Origin: JBGTSJ01 sp041940305
GTDB taxonomy: Bacteria > Planctomycetota > Planctomycetia > Planctomycetales > Planctomycetaceae
DNA: 64,000 nt
Assembly (NCBI GenBank): GCA_041940305.1
Contig: JBGTSJ010000007.1
Coordinates: forward strand, 202,565 to 266,564
Direction: 5' to 3'
Shown: positions 62,269 through 64,000 of the stretch, in pieces
Numbering within the stretch: the stretch's first letter is position 1
Layout: each line of letters starts with the position of its first letter
Translations under genes and position numbers: made by a program
Notes under the pieces: generated by a model
The model's input: the letters and a program-made list of their open reading frames with translations, nothing else
What the model was told of the DNA's origin: nothing
Database searches by the model: none

Positions 62269-62867
62269 GCGGGCACCTCAAACGTGAACAGGCCGAACTG
62301 GAAGAAGAGTTCACCACCGATAAGTCCGACGAGCAGCAGCCACCAGACAGGGGCGACCCCGCGCTCGGGCTCCAGGCGGAGCATGACGCGCTGGAACGTG
62401 TCGATCATCGACACGCCGACGCCGGTAAAGACGAGCAGGTTGATCAGCAGGACGAAGCCGGGATGCGGGATCGCAACGGTGAAGAACCAGTTGATCGGGA
62501 TCGATGCAATCATTGCGAGTCCTCCCCAGCTGGTGGTGACCAGTGCGGCGAGCAGCGTGCTGCTGGCGGGGAGCCGCGATCCATTCAGACTGTTGAGAAC
62601 GTACAGAGCGGGGAGCGGAATGGACCACGCGAGCCCTGCGGCGACCGTGCAGAGCAGCCCCTTGGTGAGCATGTCGCCGGCGCCGCCGAGCAGGCCCATC
62701 GTCATGCCGTAGGTGGTTGTGCCGAGAATGGCGGTCGCCGCGAGCGACATCCAGACCCAAATCGGGTACTCGGCGTCCCCCTTGTTCCAGCGGAGGGCGA
62801 AGGCCTCCGGATCGCGGAGGGCCACGCCGACGTGGGCGACCCCGGAGCGCAGCTGAGCACGCGTCAT
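62265..62867 (-). CDS. polytopic membrane protein (Yip1-like)
   Basis: 200 residues from the ATG at 62867 (MTRAQLRSGVAHVGVALRDPEAFALRWNKGDAEYP), with GAGGAG 8 nt upstream. Five membrane segments (about 39-60, 65-85, 98-118, 123-145, 175-197). The first 35 residues resemble the membrane-proximal start of Yip1-domain proteins. Coupled (4-bp overlap) to the next membrane gene. Confidence 0.82.
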   Translation of the reverse strand: MTRAQLRSGVAHVGVALRDPEAFALRWNKGDAEYPIWVWMSLAATAILGTTTYGMTMGLLGGAGDMLTKGLLCTVAAGLAWSIPLPALYVLNSLNGSRLPASSTLLAALVTTSWGGLAMIASIPINWFFTVAIPHPGFVLLINLLVFTGVGVSMIDTFQRVMLRLEPERGVAPVWWLLLVGLIGGELFFQFGLFTFEVPA

Positions 62868-62969
62868 GATGACGGCTCCTCGCAAGAGTGCTGACTGAGA
62901 TGACGCTGAGACAACCGGGGTTGGCGGATGGGCTTAACTGGCGATTTGAAGGTCGACGCAATGGCGCCG

Positions 62970-63066
62970 GGACGCCAGGACGCGCAAAGGGAACGCGTCA
63001 ATCACCCGGTCACATCACACATTTCTTTTCCTTTGCGCGGCTCTGTGACTTTGCGGCTTGGCGTCC
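62970..63066. repeat. imperfect inverted GGACGCC/GGCGTCC repeat with CAAAGG units
   Basis: GGACGCCAGGACGCGCAAAGG (62970-62990, 21 bp) faces CCTTTGCGCGG...CTTTGCGG...GGCGTCC (63030-63066), a near reverse complement with a 40-bp AT-richer centre. It occupies the space between divergent genes. Confidence 0.55.
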
Positions 63067-63154
63067 AAACCCTCTGGCTCGAATTGACCGGCATCTCCGG
63101 ATTCGCGAATCTGCTTGAAGTACTACTCGCTGACGATCAAGGGAACAGATTCGC

Positions 63155-64000
63155 ATGGATGAAGCCGCGACGCTGCTGGAGGTGGAGCATCTCAACACCT
63201 GGTTCGAGACCGAGCAGGGGGACGTCCGCGCGGTGGATGATCTCACGATCCGGATCCCGGAAGGGGAGACGCTCGGGCTGGTCGGGGAGAGCGGATCGGG
63301 GAAGTCCGTCACGGCGCTGTCGGTGATGCGTCTGCTGCCGGAGATCTCGGCCCGGGTGAAAGCGGATGAGGTCTCGCTGCTGGGGCGGGACCTGGTGAAG
63401 CTGCCGGACCGTGAGATGCGCCGCATCCGGGGGCGCGACATCAGCATGATCTTTCAGGAGCCGGGGACGTCGCTGAACCCGGTGTTCAAGGCAGGGAAGC
63501 AGGTGATGGAGGCCATCATCCTGCATCAGAAAGTGTCGAAGGCCGAGGCTCGCCGCCGGACGATCGAGCTGTTCCGCGAGGTCGGCATCCCCGAGCCCGA
63601 GCGGCGGGTGGACAGCTATCCGCATGAAATGTCGGGCGGACAGAAGCAGCGGGTGATGATCGCGATGGCGCTCTCCTGCAATCCGAAATTGCTCATCGCC
63701 GACGAGCCGACGACGGCGCTCGACGTCACCATCCAGAAGCAGATCCTCGACCTGATCCGCAAGTTGCGGGACGAGCGCGGAATGTCGGTGCTGTTCATCA
63801 CGCACGACTTGGGGGTCATCGCGGAAATCGCCGACCACGTCGCCGTCATGTTCCGCGGGAAGCTGGTTGAGCACGGGCCGGTCGAGCAGATCCTCTCCGC
63901 TCCGCAACACCCTTGCACCAAGGGGCTGCTGGCGTGCCGTCCGCGGCTGAGCACGACGTACAAGCGGCTGCCGACGGTCTCCGACTTCATGTCGCTGAAG
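63155..64000 (+). CDS. oligopeptide/dipeptide ABC transporter ATP-binding protein (5' part)
   Basis: 282 codons from the ATG at 63155 to the window edge, no stop. DppD/OppD type: Walker A GLVGESGSGKSV, Q-loop MIFQEPGTSLNPVF, signature HEMSGGQKQRVMIAMAL, Walker B LLIADEPTTALDV, H-switch LFITHDLGVIAEI. The segment after the ATPase core (SAPQHPCTKGLLACRP) is the Opp-specific C-terminal motif that can ligate a cluster or metal in relatives. Permease and binding-protein genes would be expected beyond the edge. Confidence 0.95.
   Translation, partial: MDEAATLLEVEHLNTWFETEQGDVRAVDDLTIRIPEGETLGLVGESGSGKSVTALSVMRLLPEISARVKADEVSLLGRDLVKLPDREMRRIRGRDISMIFQEPGTSLNPVFKAGKQVMEAIILHQKVSKAEARRRTIELFREVGIPEPERRVDSYPHEMSGGQKQRVMIAMALSCNPKLLIADEPTTALDVTIQKQILDLIRKLRDERGMSVLFITHDLGVIAEIADHVAVMFRGKLVEHGPVEQILSAPQHPCTKGLLACRPRLSTTYKRLPTVSDFMSLK

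Overview
This is a GC-rich chromosomal segment from a bacterium of the phylum Planctomycetota, most likely a member of the Planctomycetales. Supporting features are a DUF1559 prepilin-like protein, a Ser/Thr kinase with a WD40 tail next to a planctomycete-type ECF sigma factor, a sulfatase, DUF1571, DUF2617 and DUF4349 proteins, zinc-ribbon/TM proteins, secreted proteins with D-rich modules, and sparse use of strong Shine-Dalgarno (SD) sites. No rRNA, tRNA, CRISPR array, insertion sequence or intact prophage was seen.

Layout. 1-3.3 kb: a minus-strand run encoding a secreted protein, a membrane-anchored double thioredoxin-like protein and a 34-cysteine exported protein. 3.4-7.3 kb: ECF sigma factor and WD40-tailed Ser/Thr kinase. 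7.4-8.7 kb: a scrap-yard of decayed gene pieces (RepA-like ATPase C-terminus with an internal stop, possible glycosyltransferase tail, a frameshifted remnant). 8.8-11 kb: cdsA, uppS and csrA. 11.2-15.6 kb: 2-hydroxyacid dehydrogenase, the agmatine-to-putrescine genes aguB-aguA and an AI-2E/PerM-type membrane protein. 15.5-18.7 kb: SDR dehydrogenase, DUF4432 aldose-epimerase-like protein, family 2 glycosyltransferase. 18.9-19.2 kb: an orphan structured RNA or micro-ORF locus. 19.3-25.7 kb: FHA protein, Ycf46-like AAA ATPase overlapping a MEDS/PAS hybrid histidine kinase, a DUF3175 remnant and a zinc-ribbon membrane protein. 25.8-33.1 kb: prepilin-like protein, secreted proteins, polysaccharide pyruvyl transferase-like protein, small conserved proteins, DNA methyltransferase-type repair protein, DUF2617. 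33.3-37.8 kb: TolC-like outer-membrane lipoprotein, dapF, cysteine desulfurase. 37.8-42.6 kb: coiled-coil membrane protein, proB, sulfatase. 42.6-49.7 kb: a minus-strand block of GNAT, amidohydrolase, an acyl-carrier/ketosynthase/ketosynthase-like triad and a flavin monooxygenase. 50.3-52.4 kb: ABC ATPase and FtsX-type permease with a His-rich loop. 52.5-62.9 kb: STAS protein, HEAT-like secreted protein, zinc-ribbon/TPR-like protein, DUF1571, DUF4349 lipoprotein, and a PspA-plus-membrane-protein operon. 63.2-64 kb: 5' part of an oligopeptide ABC ATPase cut by the window edge.

How genes work together. aguB/aguA form a clear two-step pathway. The ACP-KSalpha-KSbeta triad looks like a minimal type II polyketide or fatty-acid-like synthase whose second ketosynthase has lost its cysteine. 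PspA and two polytopic proteins probably form a membrane-stress unit. Several intergenic spaces hold short-period (7-9 bp) tandem elements; some overlap start or stop codons. The most unusual locus is the orphan RNA at about 18983-19176, which has a near-perfect complement of the 16S 3' tail, mutually exclusive hairpins and a strong terminator but no downstream gene.
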